Shown one piece after another: positions 47,105-58,615 of a stretch of 64,000 nucleotides of DNA. The stretch's first letter is position 1; each line of letters opens with the position of its first letter. The notes beneath the pieces were generated by a model. That model made no database searches and had not been told where the DNA came from. It worked only from the letters and a program-made list of their open reading frames with translations. Made by a program: the position numbers and the translations under genes. Origin of the DNA: Heliocybe sulcata (Eukaryota > Basidiomycota > Agaricomycetes > Gloeophyllales > Gloeophyllaceae); contig ML213507.1 in NCBI GenBank assembly GCA_004369045.1, positions 1 to 64,000 of the forward strand. Direction: 5' to 3'.

Positions 47105-49026
47105 TCAGAATCCCCTGCGTCCTCCTCCACTCCTCCTCCCTCCTCCTCCCCCACTCTGCCCAAAATGGAACTGGAAACCCCCCTGCCCGCCACCGCCACT
47201 CCCACCGCCAAAGAAATCCGCAAACGGATGGCCCTCCTGGAACACAAACGGCGCGCCGCCGTGGAATGGCTGCCCGCCCTGCTGCGCGGTCGGGTCGTTC
47301 GGGTCGTCGCCTGCGTCGAAGCGCGCTCTCAATTCTGCAAAGAGTTACGGTGAGTACAAAATGAAATGGAGAAGAGGAAGGGAAAGGAAACGTACCTGGC
47401 TTGGAGAGCACCTCGTACGCCTCGTTCACAGCCGCCATCTTCGCCTCGCTGCCGCCCTTATCCGGGTGTGCTGTCCTCGTCGCCGTCCGGCTTCCCGCAA
47501 AAAAAGAACACAGTCAACATCTCCCGCCCAAAACCGGCTGCAAAGCAGACTCACTATGCCTTCTTAATCGTCTTCTGGTCCGCATCCCGCGCCACACCCA
47601 ATACCTTATAATAGTCCTTCTGCCTGCTCTGCTTCAGCAGCTTCTGCGCCTTCTGCAGCGTCCCGAGCACCTATACGGCCCAGTCAGCGCTCGCTCGTCC
47701 CCATATTCATATCCAAGCCACCACGCACCTCACGATCGCTCTTCCCCGTCGCCTCGAACGCTCTCTCTAGCACCCTCACAGCCTCCTCCCACTCCTCCTT
47801 CACAAGCAGCGCCTCGCCGCGGCCGACCAGGCCGACCACATCGTCCTGCATGCCTTTCATCGCCACCAGCGCCTCGCAGTACGTCTCCCCCTCCCTTGCC
47901 TTCCCGAGCTTCGTATACGCCCGACACGCACTCCTATACATCTCCGCCAGCCGCGGGCTGCTCCTCTGCGGCTTCAAGTCCGCGGGAAGCTTCTCCTCGG
48001 CGAAATGCGCACGCATGGCGTCCTCGAACTCGCCGACGAGCCCGCCCTTCCGCGACGCGACGAGGCTGATCACGCCGTACCAATTCGCGTCGGCTTCGTG
48101 CTGCGCGAGCTTCGACTGCGATTTCGAGAAGGACTTGACGAGGCGGCGCGCGGCGAAGCAGGGTTTCGAGTCGGGGTCGTAATGTAGGCATTGTTTAAGC
48201 GTGGACAGCGCGGACTCGGTGGCGGTGGAGGGGAGGAGGAAGTACGTGAGACGGAAGATGCGCATGAAGAGCGCGGTAGAAGCAGACGCCAGATGTGTGA
48301 TTCGGCTGCACCTCTATTAGTAGACAGGAGTGATCCCGAACAGTCTTACTCACGTCAGATCCCCGACTGCACTCTCGACATCACCAGCCTGCAGAGAGCA
48401 GTCGACCCGCAACTGCCTGAGGTCCACCGAGTGCGACGCCGTCCGTAACGCGACACTGCTTTCCTGCTCGCACAACGTCCACAGACCCGCCTGCCGCGCC
48501 TGCTTCGCTTTCTTCTCCGCCGTCTCGCCCTCATTGACGCTCATCATGAGCTCCGTCGCCTCGGTGTCATCCTTCTTCCCCTTCGTGTACTGCCCGAGTG
48601 AAGCCCGCGCGTCTGTCCACTGGGCTGTCATGGCGTGGATGCGCGCCTTGACCAGATGTGCCTTGTCGAACGAGTTATTTGTTAGTTCAAGGACTTTGTC
48701 GAGGTCGGAGAGGGCTTGGGGGTGACGGGAGAGTGAGAGGGAGGCGGTCGCGCGGCGGTAGTAGAGAAGGTAATCGAGCGGGGATTGTTCTGTGAAAACA
48801 TCTTCAGATGCAAGAACTATAAGCATGAGCAGCTGTACGTACCAATAGCTTCAGAATATAATCTTGACGCTTCGTTGAACTGCCCGGCTGAGAAGAGGGC
48901 ATTTGCACGGTTAATTAACGGAACCAAGCCTGGAGGGTACAGTGCCGATCCACCGCCAGAGTCGGCCAGCGCTGCCTGGGGTAAGGCGAGCAGCAACAAA
49001 GCCGCTACTTTGGTCAGTAAGACCAT
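47105..49026 (-). CDS. ER TPR/J-domain co-chaperone, DNAJC3 (P58IPK) type
   Basis: An ER-lumenal Hsp40 that recruits BiP to unfolded secretory proteins. ATG 49026 starts a clear signal peptide (MVLLTKVAALLLLALPQAAL) and was preferred over an upstream non-ATG frame for that reason. TPR helices follow (LINRANALFSAGQFNEASRL, YRRATASLSLSRHPQALSD, and others to about residue 370). The J domain starts DYYKVLGVARDADQKTIKKA with the catalytic HPD in AHPDKGGS and NEAYEVLSKPELRARFD. It ends in a Gly/Phe/Gln-rich tail (FADFFGGGSGGGG) at stop 47105, without a KDEL-like signal. Full domain order of DNAJC3 is kept. Neighbours encode secreted glycan-active enzymes, which would be plausible clients. Confidence 0.92.
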
Positions 49027-50601
49027 CACTTTTGTTTCGGATGGCTCGAAAGAGTGGAAGAACCAGGGTTTGGAGGAGAGAGTCGAACTGAGTGCTGGTT
49101 CAAGTCTCGGGAGCAATACGCGATCGAGGGTACGTACACGTTACAGTTCCCACGCTCGGTCTGTGCCGGAGGATCGCTGCGCCTGAGTTCGCATGCAGTC
49201 TCCGCCACACAGTCGGAACTGCCTTATATCCTTCAAGTCGGCAGCTGAACTGATGGTCGCCTGTACATCGCAGAAGTCAAGTCAAGCATCACAATCACCA
49301 ACGTATAGCTTACGACCACCCTATCGTATGCAGGTGGGGCATTGTGCAGCCTCTGTAGGCTCGTAGAGCTACTGACCTGACTCGCGCCGACAGACAAAGA
49401 AGACACCGTGTTCTCTACGAGACTCAGGAAGACTGGCGAGCCGTAATATCCGAGCGAAGAGTGCGCGCGATTCCCGTCATGTACCGTCCTGGAGGAATAT
49501 TGTAACCCTGAGATCGGCCACCCGGGGGTGCATCCAGCTTCTCGAGGGCAAGCGAAATGTCGGCCAGGTGGCCTTTGATCCTCAGACGCGTCAGCAAGGT
49601 CAGCTCCACAGACGCCACAACAGGCTGGCCGCCTACGAAAAGGTCGTCTTCCAGAATAATATTGAGTTTCGTGAGACGGGTGGGCATAGTGAAAGACTGG
49701 AAAAACGTCCCATTAATGCCCCCATTAACGCGCAACTATGTAAGTTCTTTAAATTCGATATTTGCATCAGCAGGCTGTTTGAGAGCGGATGGTTGCATTA
49801 CCATTCAAGTTTGATCAGCCCGGGGTCATTATTGCACGCAGTCTTGTAAGACGCTCTGATCAGTCTTCTGCCTTGAAATCCGACAATTGGTAACAAACGC
49901 GCGAGGATCAACCACTCTGAGATAAGCACATAGAATTATGGTGTGGATAGGCTCGCTTACACACTTAAGAGGACGAAGGTATTCGATTTTTGTCATAACG
50001 TATCGAGTACAGGCCCGGTAAAGTTGCAGCATGCTGGTACGCGTGCGTCAGCACAAAGATTTAACATTTAACCTTGACATCGTTAGCGTAGCGGAGGACT
50101 TGCATGCTTGCATGTTCTTCCGACGGTCGAGAAGAACGGAGTTCTGGTGGGACGACATATCGTTTCCGGAGAAGGTGGTTGATGAGATGACCAAGATATG
50201 GATCAAAAGGATATGGATGCCAGAGAACGTTCACAGTTTATGTTCCATAAAGAAATGGGTATAGCCATCGGGCAGAACGCACAAATTGAGGTGTGGATGA
50301 AATACGCCACATAATATTTGCGGCTATTTGCAAATGTGGCAAGGCGCTGGCTCGTAGGCGGTTCACGAGAGACGAGAGACGTCCAGGGCTTCGAAGGTAC
50401 TGGTCTGCCATAAATTGAGCCGTATGTCAATTGCATTGGCGGCCGGGCTCAATTCTCTCAGCTTCAATAGGGTTCTATCAGCATATCCATACGGTCAAAC
50501 GGTTTCAGAGGAACGCGGTCAGGTGGTCGTCTCACGCTGCCAGACACGCTTCAGTTGCAAGTAAATATCGAGTTCTGAGTAGTGCCCAAGGCCGCTGCAA
50601 T
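49027..50601. other. Divergent intergenic region, DNAJC3-like / GH92
   Basis: 1.6 kb holding the promoters of the chaperone (-) and the GH92 gene (+), plus the small arrestin-like fragment at 49424-49687. The other frames are short shadows. Confidence 0.5.
49424..49687 (-). pseudogene. Short arrestin-N-like fragment
   Basis: An isolated ATG-initiated frame of 87 residues. MPTRLTKLNIILEDDLFVGG and QPVVASVELTLLTRLRIKG followed by HLADISLALEKLD recall the first beta-strands of arrestin-like adaptor domains (a hydrophobic strand, a GQPV-type turn, a VELxLxxxLRIKG strand). No rest of an arrestin is present on either side, and no clear intron joins it to another exon. I read it as a possible remnant. 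It could also be chance. Confidence 0.3.
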
Positions 50602-53600
50602 ATGTCTCCTCCGTCTCAGTCTCGCTCTTGGCGAGCGTCTCTCCTGCTAGCCTTGCTCGCCTTCAGCAAGCCGGACGCTACTTGCGGTGCCGGTGCCCAA
50701 GCCCCAGCTGCATTCTCCGTTCCGAAAAGCAGCGCTGTCGATTATGTCGATCCGTGAGTACTTCTTGCTATACTTCTTTCTTCTCAAGAGACTTCACCGC
50801 TCTGCGGCACATGGTCCTGTCTGGCTGGAGAACTGAGCCGCCGAAGAGGGTGCGACGTCGCCGGAGTCTGCGAAATTTTATGGGCAGCTTTCCAGAGTAA
50901 TGTCTTCACAGCCGAGAGCGCTGTAGATGGACGGAGTGCCGTTTGTCAGACAGGTCCTACCTGTCAGAGTGCCGTGTAACCTGATAAATGGAGGATGCTG
51001 ATTGCAGCCCATCTGATCACACTTTGGGGTATCCATTCCGCATGGAGCGGATGCGCCTGTCAATCTTATTACTAGCCATGGGCAGTCGTGGATGCCCGCC
51101 ATAGTGTCGGTCAAGGCGAGCTCTGTCGTTTCGGCGGACCTCATAGAAAGAGCCAAACTGGACCCCAATGACGGGTAGAGGAAGTCCATAATGTTCATTC
51201 TGTCGCCTTCCTCTCACATTTTTGCTTCCCCTTGCCATTTCGTCACCGTGTCATCAACTGGTCCGCCGAGCTGGCGGTCCATGACCCTAGATGACCACTT
51301 TTGTCGGCGGGGTTCCCTATGGATTCCGGGAGTCAAGTGCGCTGACGCCCGGCCTTCATTTGAGGGGCATGTGAACGTTCTAACCGCCGATATATCGAGT
51401 CTACGCATGCGGTGCCACCAATCGCGCTCAGTTCCGATATCGCAGTTACCCTGCCTCTTCATACTTGCATTGGGCGCCATGATTGCGATGCTGCGCTATA
51501 CCCCTGACTCACACTGTCCCTTAGACTCATTGGCAATGGTGGGGATTCCCCGAATGGTTCTGGAGGAATGATTCCCTCCACGGCGCCCCCCTTCGGCATG
51601 ACCCGCTGGGTTGCGCAGACGCGCCAGAATTATGTCTCCGTCACCCCGTACAACTACACGGATTCTAGCATCCATGGGTTCCAGGGCACACACCAGCCTG
51701 CGATATGGATGGGCGAGAGCGGTCAGGTCGTGATTATCCCAGGCGCAGGCGACGTCAAGCCAGTCTTTGCAGACAGAGGGATGTCCTTCAGCCACGACAA
51801 TGAAGTTGTGACTCCCAGCTACTGCAGCGTCTCAATGGACCCGCCTGGTGGCGGTCGGATACGTGCCGAGCATAGTGCAAGTCAGTCCCTGATTTATCGT
51901 CCATAATCGCAAACCTGATGTTCATCGATCTGTCTCGCAGCTTCGCGCGTGGGTCATCTTAGGTTCAGCTTCGACAGCACGGACACCCCTTACGTCGTAG
52001 TAGAAGCAACCCGCGCGTCGGTAATGGGCTCAGCCGACCCCGCTAACGTGACCTACCCCTCGGGCTCCGTCGCAGTAGACCCGTCAACAAGGGAGATCTA
52101 CGGACGCAACCCTGAGCGCCAGGATTTCATCATCGGGCCTGACCCGGCTCCATGTTTCTCTGGATACTTTTGCGCACGTTTCAGTGAGCCCTTCAAGATC
52201 TACGGCACAGCTAACAACAGTAATGGCCAGCTGTTGGCCGGTGAAACAGAGAGAAACGGCACCCAGTTGAGCGCCTATGCGGTTTTCGAAGATGGGACCG
52301 AGGTGGTGGACGTTAGGGTGGGCGTGTCGCTCATCTCTGTCGAGCAAGCGAGGAAGAATTTGGACAGCGAGATACCCGATGGCACGACACTTGAGCAGAC
52401 TGCCCAGAAGGTCAGGGAAGCTTGGGCGGAGAAATTGGACCGTATTCAGGTGGAAGGCGGGAGCGCTGAGAATAAGACTGTGCTCTACACCGCGGTATAT
52501 CACACATTGCAGGTGATCTAAGCCCCGCTGTATGCTGTATTGTTCGCTCACGACGTGACCTGCGACAGTACCCCTACGAGCAACATGAAGACGGCAAGTA
52601 TTACTCTGGGTATGATGATACCGTCCACGACGGCGAATCATACACGGGTTACTCGATATGGGTGCGTCTTACTTTGCTCTTGATTGTCGCATGCATCGAC
52701 GTACCGACTTGCTACAATCGCGATCAGGACACCTTCCGCGCGCAGTGGGCGTGGACAATTTTTCTCGCACCTGAGAGAGTGAACGGCATGGTCCAGAGCA
52801 TGCTGCAGGACTACAAAGAGGTACTCCCTTCTGTCATAAGCTCGTATCAGAGGCCTAATCTTGGCACGCTTAGGGTGGATGGCTGCCAATGTGGAAGAAC
52901 ATTGTCGGTGAGACGAGCATTCTTGATCGTTGATCCTATATCTGACACTGTAGCACCGCACCTTGTAGAAACCAACATTATGGTGCGTCGTGCGATTGGC
53001 ATCCGGGAAGCATGAACGTGAATGATCGTCTTCGTTGTAGGTCGGGACGCACGCAGATTCACTGATAGCGGAGGCCGTCCTGAAAGGATTCACTGGATTT
53101 GACGTCGAGACCGCGTGGGAGGCCGTATACAAAGACGCAACAGTCCCACCGGTAAACGACTGGAACACCTCGTTCGTCTTCATCTCCAACTGCCTCCCAC
53201 CATCTAATAACGTGCCGCAGGTATTTTGATCGAGAAGAAGTAAGGATGACGCAACCATTCATTGTTTAGTCCCCGGCACTCTCTCATAGGTTCCTTTCTC
53301 AGAACGTCGGATACGAAGTCCGAGCTGGCTTGTCCTCGGTATACGACACCAAGGGATGGGTGGCCTCGGACATTCATTCCGAAGCAGGGTCCAGGACGCT
53401 AGATTACGCATGTAAGCATGCTTTAGCTTCTCGCGAACTCAATCCTGATACATAAGCGCAGATGACGATTACGCCGTCTCCGTCCTTGCGTCTTTGCTGA
53501 ACAAAACGTCAGAGGCCTCTTTCTTCCTTGACCGCGCCATGTCATCTCCATTCTCTATATTCAATGCGACGACTGGTTTCATGGAGGCTCGTAATGCTGA

Positions 53601-54470
53601 TGGGTCCGGGGCTGGAGAGGAGGCTGGCTGGACGGAAGGCGATATGTGGGCGTACACGTTTGACGTTGTTCAGGATGTAGATGGCCTTGTCGAAAGGCGC
53701 GGAGGAAATATGAGCTTTGTGGAGTTTCTAGACCAGCATTTTGATGGTGGTAAGAGCATCTCCATTGCTAAAGAGTTTTACGTGAAGCTAATCGATAGGC
53801 AGGCCACAACGACCACACCAACGAGGTGAGTAACGCCATCTGGTCTCTACCGTGCCTGCTCACCGCTGTCTCCAGCCATCTCATCATATCCCGTACATGT
53901 ACAGCTTGGCTGGCGCAGCATCCAAGACGCAAGAGCGGGTCCGTTCAATTGCGGAAGAAAATTACAACGCGAGTGTCAATGGTCTGTCGGGGGTAAGTGC
54001 CCGGGTTCGCTACTAGTCAGCACGTTGCTGGACAAGCTCTCCTGTCCTGACAGAACGAAGACTGCGGGCAAATGAGCGCATGGTTCATATTCAGTGCTCT
54101 GGGATTCTACCCCGTGGATCCTGTCTCCGGCGTATACGTCGTAGGCGCGTGAGTATAGCGGCTTCTCTCCCCTCACTGATTTCAATTCGCTTAATTACTT
54201 TACAGGCCATTCTTTGATAAAATCCACATCGATCTACCGGGAGTACAAAACCCCTTGGTGATCATATCCTCCAACGCGCCAACAGCGCCCTACGTGGGGT
54301 CACTCACGCTCAACGGCGCCCCGCTCCACGAACCCATTATCCATCACTCCGAGATCTCGGGCGGAGGCGTCATCGTGTTCGAGATGAGCAGCGTCCCCAA
54401 AGGCTGGGGAAATGCAGTGGTAGGCGTATCGTCCTGGGTGCATCAGTGTTCTCATGAATCATCAGATTGA
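50602..54470 (+). CDS. GH92 alpha-1,2-mannosidase
   Basis: A secreted exo-alpha-mannosidase of glycoside hydrolase family 92, calcium-dependent and inverting, that trims mannose from glycans or cell-wall mannan. ATG 50602 encodes a signal peptide (SWRASLLLALLAFSKPDATC). SSAVDYVDP joins LIGNGGDSPNGSGG and STAPPFGMTRWVAQT across a 769-bp first intron. Landmarks in order are GFQGTHQPAIWMGE, GYSIWDTFRAQWAW, GLSSVYDTKGWVASDIHSE, GWTEGDMWAYTF, NEPSHHIPYMY, GNEDCGQMSAWFIFSALGFY and a beta-sandwich end with FEMSSVPKGWGN. The Glu and Asp of NEPSHH and GNEDCGQ belong to the family active site. About 12 exons, no break seen. The C-terminal tail after KGWGN (stop 54470) may be a read-through of a last small intron. 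Confidence 0.9.
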
Positions 54471-55162
54471 AGATGGTGCTGGGGGAACGACTTTGGTCCA
54501 CCAAGAACTCTGAACTTAGTGCTTCTGTGTGGCAATGCAATGCTTCCGTGATAGAAGCCCGCACCGAGTGATTCACCTCCGCGGCGTTATCAACTATGTC
54601 AGTCATTGGATAAAGGTGCGCGGTCCGGGGCACTAGACCATGCTTGGTGTACGGGCGGTACGGAAGTTATGGCGGTTTCATCTATGTTTGGTGGAGTCGC
54701 TGTTTTCCTTGGCTGATAGAAAGCTCTGACGTTTCGGCCCTGCCACATCACTATAAAAATATTCTATCGTGCTGGGATCTGTCCGTCACTGGGGCCTTGA
54801 TGCTCTTCACTTCATGCCCGCTTCGGCGGGGAGAGACCGATGGCGTTCGTCGCCGACATTCGTGATTATAATCTCCTTCATCGACTTGACAGATCGCTCA
54901 GCTCCGCGCTTTTCATGCATCTCCTTCAAGCCCGAAGAGCAGATCCCTGGACCTGCCGCACACAGCCGCAATTCGAATCACGATCATGATCATCTTGTGC
55001 GTGAGGGCAGGCTGATCATCAGTCACCAGGCAGGGGCGATTGCGAGTCTGGGTGTAGTGGGAATTTCAGGACGCTGCAGTACGACCGACGATGAGCAGCC
55101 CCGCTTCTAGATCTGTCATGCCTTGACCTTTACTCTCAAAGTTCCGCCTGCTGTACCCAGCC
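54471..55162. other. Intergenic region, GH92 / membrane ectodomain gene
   Basis: 692 bases with the GH92 3' end and the presumed promoter of the next gene. No coding or RNA feature was seen. Confidence 0.5.
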
Positions 55163-56265
55163 ATGGGCGATAATTGTAGGATCCTAGTGGACGATGCGGA
55201 CGCGAACTTGACGTGGGTGGGCAGTTGGATATCCCAAGGTAACTCGTCCTCCAATCTGTTCGACACGGCGCATATCGCCGTCGAGGCCCGTCCCTACGTC
55301 TCTTTCAATTTTACCGGTACGCGTTTCTGGTTCCTTGTACATTCCCTCGTTGACGATGCTCAGGCACTTGGGTCGCTGTCTACGGAACCATCTTGCGCAT
55401 CGCCGACGACTCCTATCCGACGTCTAGTTATACTGTAGATGACGAATGGGAGCTCTTCACGCCTCAAAACGCGTCTTCCCCCTTGTACAACCAACTTTTC
55501 TTCGAAGCGACGCTGCCGAATGGAAGCCACACTCTGAACGTCAGCGTCTTATCTGCCACTCCTGTCAACCCCTTTGTCATAGACTACATACTGTACAGTC
55601 CCTCCACCTCATGTCTTGGTGAGTCGGGGCTGGATCACTCCGTATCTGGCCCAGCGTTGCCTGTGCCTGTACTTGGTGGAATCATCGGGGGCGCGGTGGG
55701 AGGTTTCTTGCTCCTCCTCATCGGTGGCGTCTTTGGATTTCGGCTGTACAAGCAACGCAACAGGGATGGTGTTCCTACAGGTACGCCAAGGTCCTACCAC
55801 ACCAAGCACGCACCTCATTGAAAAGTTTCCTCTATAGAGAAACGCACTGGCAGGATGCGCCTGGGACAAGTCATCCCCTACACAGTCGTCAGCGACGAGT
55901 CGCCCTCGCCCAGCCAATCCTCACTCTTACACGAGGGCCGCCGGAACAGCGAGTCCGGAGGACAGCGGGTCCCGTCTCCTCTGAGGCATCACAAACGGAG
56001 AGCGAGGAGCGACAGCCACGTGCAGGCCAACGCCAACCGCGCGAGCGCGAGCACGGCGGCGACGTTGGTGGCGCCGTCTGTGCCGTCCACGCCCCGGGGG
56101 ACGGGGGAGGAGACGCTCGCGGAGGACGAGGGGAGGCGGCATGTGCGGACGAGGAGCAGTCGGATGAAGAGGAGGGGGGGGACGAGGAGGCCGCCGCTCC
56201 CGCCTATTCCGACGCAGGCGGTTGATGAGAGTTGTCTGGGGGTGCCAGTACGCCCGCTTGACTAG
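55163..56265 (+). CDS. Single-pass membrane protein with beta-sandwich-like ectodomain
   Basis: Three exons run from ATG 55163 to stop 56265. The N-terminal half looks like the fungal extracellular domain that begins CRILVDDADANLTWVGSW, continues YVSFNFTGTWVAVYGTILR and FFEATLPNGSHTLNVSVLSA, and ends FVIDYILYSP. It carries several N-glycosylation sequons. A glycine-rich membrane helix follows (VPVLGGIIGGAVGGFLLLLI), with GxxxG spacing suited to helix pairing. The cytosolic tail is basic and Ser/Arg-rich (RRNSESGG, KRRARSD, RRPPLPPIP). There is no clear N-terminal signal peptide, so an upstream exon may be missing, or export uses the TM helix. Such proteins are common and uncharacterised in basidiomycetes. 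A wall- or glycan-sensing role is only inference. Confidence 0.8.
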
Positions 56266-57390
56266 GAAGTATCAGCTTCGCCCTCGTCCCCAGGCGCGCA
56301 GATTGAGACTCGTATTCTCCCAATAACGGACCATTTCAGTCATTTCTAGCCACGCTCATTAGCCTTCTTCCCTATAGCTACAGTCATTCCAGGGTTTCGG
56401 GTTTCGGCGTTACGGACTCGCCTAGAATAAATGTACAGTGTAGAGTCTGGCTCTCTGGTAGGGCCGTATGTCATCCGAATGCCACTTTGAATCAACCTCC
56501 GGCATGCGCGGTCGACGAGCGGCTATCGGGGACTCGTTTGGACGGCGGTGGTCAATGGGATCTCTGGGTCGGCCCCCGCTATCATAGCATGCCTGCTGTG
56601 CTGATATCAGCGCAGGACTTCCGGAGATGAGGACATGCCACGTGTCTTGCATCACATCTATGACTATAGCACAGGCTGTCCTCGACGCAGACTAACAGGG
56701 AAGAAGTGGGCGAGTATGATATCAGGGAGAGTATTCCGAGCCCGGCACCTATTCATTATTCCCAATCCCATGTCTGTCAATACCCATGGCCATGTGCTCG
56801 CCTCAGTAGTGCCTCTTCTCACGGCGATAGGAAAGCGCCAGAATAATCCTGGAAGGCTTGGATAGCAAAGCTTCAAAGTGCTTACTACTGAATATTGAAT
56901 ACTGCACAGATGCAAGACGTCCGCATCTGGGCGTACGAGCGTGCGGCTATGTTGTGGCACGTGCACGAATACTGAGAAGCGCTGGAGGAGCCTATCAGGA
57001 TGACGTCTGTCTGTACCTCCCATACGTACGTCACCACTGCTCAAGGTGCTGGAACTGATGCTTGTAGAGACATATTCACAATTTCTTAGACCGTCTCCTC
57101 CTATGGCAAGTTGTCTAATATACGGATGGAAGGTAGCTGTTTGACCGCCCACCCACACCTCTTTAGAGTCCACGGTCGGAGGCACCACAGCAACGATCCG
57201 CTACTCTCGGTTTCCCTCCTAATCTCACAAAGGTTCGCGGCACCGAGATCCCACTTGGAGAAAGCTGAAGACCGAGCATCGCAGGTACACAGCAGTTCCA
57301 CGCGATCCAAAACCCGCATCGAATCATACCAACAGTTCAAATATAAATACAGCATACAGCATACGAGCAAGACAACCAACAACGACCACG
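56266..57390. other. Intergenic region between convergent genes
   Basis: 1.1 kb between the stops of the membrane protein gene (+) and the zinc-finger gene (-). The 57188-56664 minus frame (175 codons) is a shadow without domain or splice support. Confidence 0.5.
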
Positions 57391-58615
57391 TTACTCCGTC
57401 AGCGTGCTCAACCGCGACTGCGGCGAGCTCCCCGGCGACGGCGACCTCTCCCTCGTGCGCGCGAAGCTGACTCGCGATTGTTGGGAGTGCGGGTAGGCCG
57501 CGTCGTCCACCCGCCTCAGCGTATACAGGACCGGCAGCGAGCGGTCCTCTCCCCCCGTATCCATGTCCTCGTCCTCCTCTTCGGACTCGGCAGATTCAGG
57601 CTCTGACGGGGCACAGTACGCCGAAAACGTGCCCGCCTTGGCGCGCTGCGCCGCGATATGGTTCCTAAAATGCCTTCTCATATTCGAGTTGACATTAAAC
57701 AGCCTTCCGCAGCCTTCCCAACGGCACTTGAACGCTACGCACACCAAGTTAAATCAAATCAGCCTCCTTCTTTCATGTGTAGGAGGAGGAGGAGAAGGCA
57801 CGTACGTTTCACCCCCGAATGCGTCGTCTCGTGGATCTTGAGGCTGCTGGGGCGGTTGAACCTCTTCAGACATATCCGACAGGTATGCTTCTTCCCGCCG
57901 TTCCGCGAGCCGGGCTCGCGCTCCGCTTCGGGGGAGACGACGAGAGGGCGGAAGGAGGAGGAAGCTGTCAAGTCGAACGTGTACGTATAACTCCCCGACG
58001 ACAGGGGAGGGGAGACCCTCGCGTCCTGTCTCTCCCTTTCCTCAACGTTGACGTTAACGTCCGCGGGCATCGACGGCTCCCCAGCCTCGTCGACCGCAAC
58101 CAGCATACGGTAGTTCTTCTCCCCTCTCGGCGGGCTCGGCGCAGCAGGCTGCACCGCTACGCGGAACGAAGGCGCAGCTGCTACGCTCGCGCTGGGGGCT
58201 GGGTGGGCAGCCAGGTCTTGGAGGTTCGTGCTGGACGCGAGGTGCTCGAGGGACGCGGAGGCGGGGTCTGCGCGGAGGACGGTGAAGCTGTATGGTAACT
58301 GCGGGTGGGGGAGGATGCGGCGTCTTGGGGGAGGTGCCTGTGAGGTGTCTTCCGCGGAGGGGTTGGTGGACCCCGATGCGACCGGGGGTTCGCGGGGGGA
58401 TGCACGGTCTGAGGGAGTAGCTTTTAGGTTGGCCGTAGAGCTCTGTGGGGGAAGGGGCCCTCTCCGTGCTGTTGTGCGAGCGTACTGTTCTAGAGAATTG
58501 TGGGTTAGTAAAGGATGTGGCTGGGTAGAGATGACTTACCGGGGAACAGGTCGCGTATGCTGGGGAGAGAGGTGCAGCGCACGCTGCAGTGACCGGATAT
58601 TGACGGCAACATCAT
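57391..58615 (-). CDS. C2H2 zinc-finger transcription factor
   Basis: A probable DNA-binding regulator with two tandem Cys2His2 fingers near the C-terminus: CRICLKRFNRPSSLKIHETTH and, after the linker SGVKPFK, CRWEGCGRLF...MRRHFRNH. Three exons run from ATG 58615. The first is small (MMLPSISGHCSVRCTSLPSI), the second a Pro/Ser/Ala-rich disordered region (ARTTARRGPLPPQSST, QLPYSFTVLRADPAS), and the third carries finger two, an acidic stretch (SESEEEDEDMDTGGE-like) and the end RLSTLTE at stop 57391. The intron between the fingers (C|GTACGT...TAG) keeps phase and restores the canonical linker. Two-finger proteins of this layout are frequent in Agaricomycetes. Targets cannot be read from sequence. 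Confidence 0.87.
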
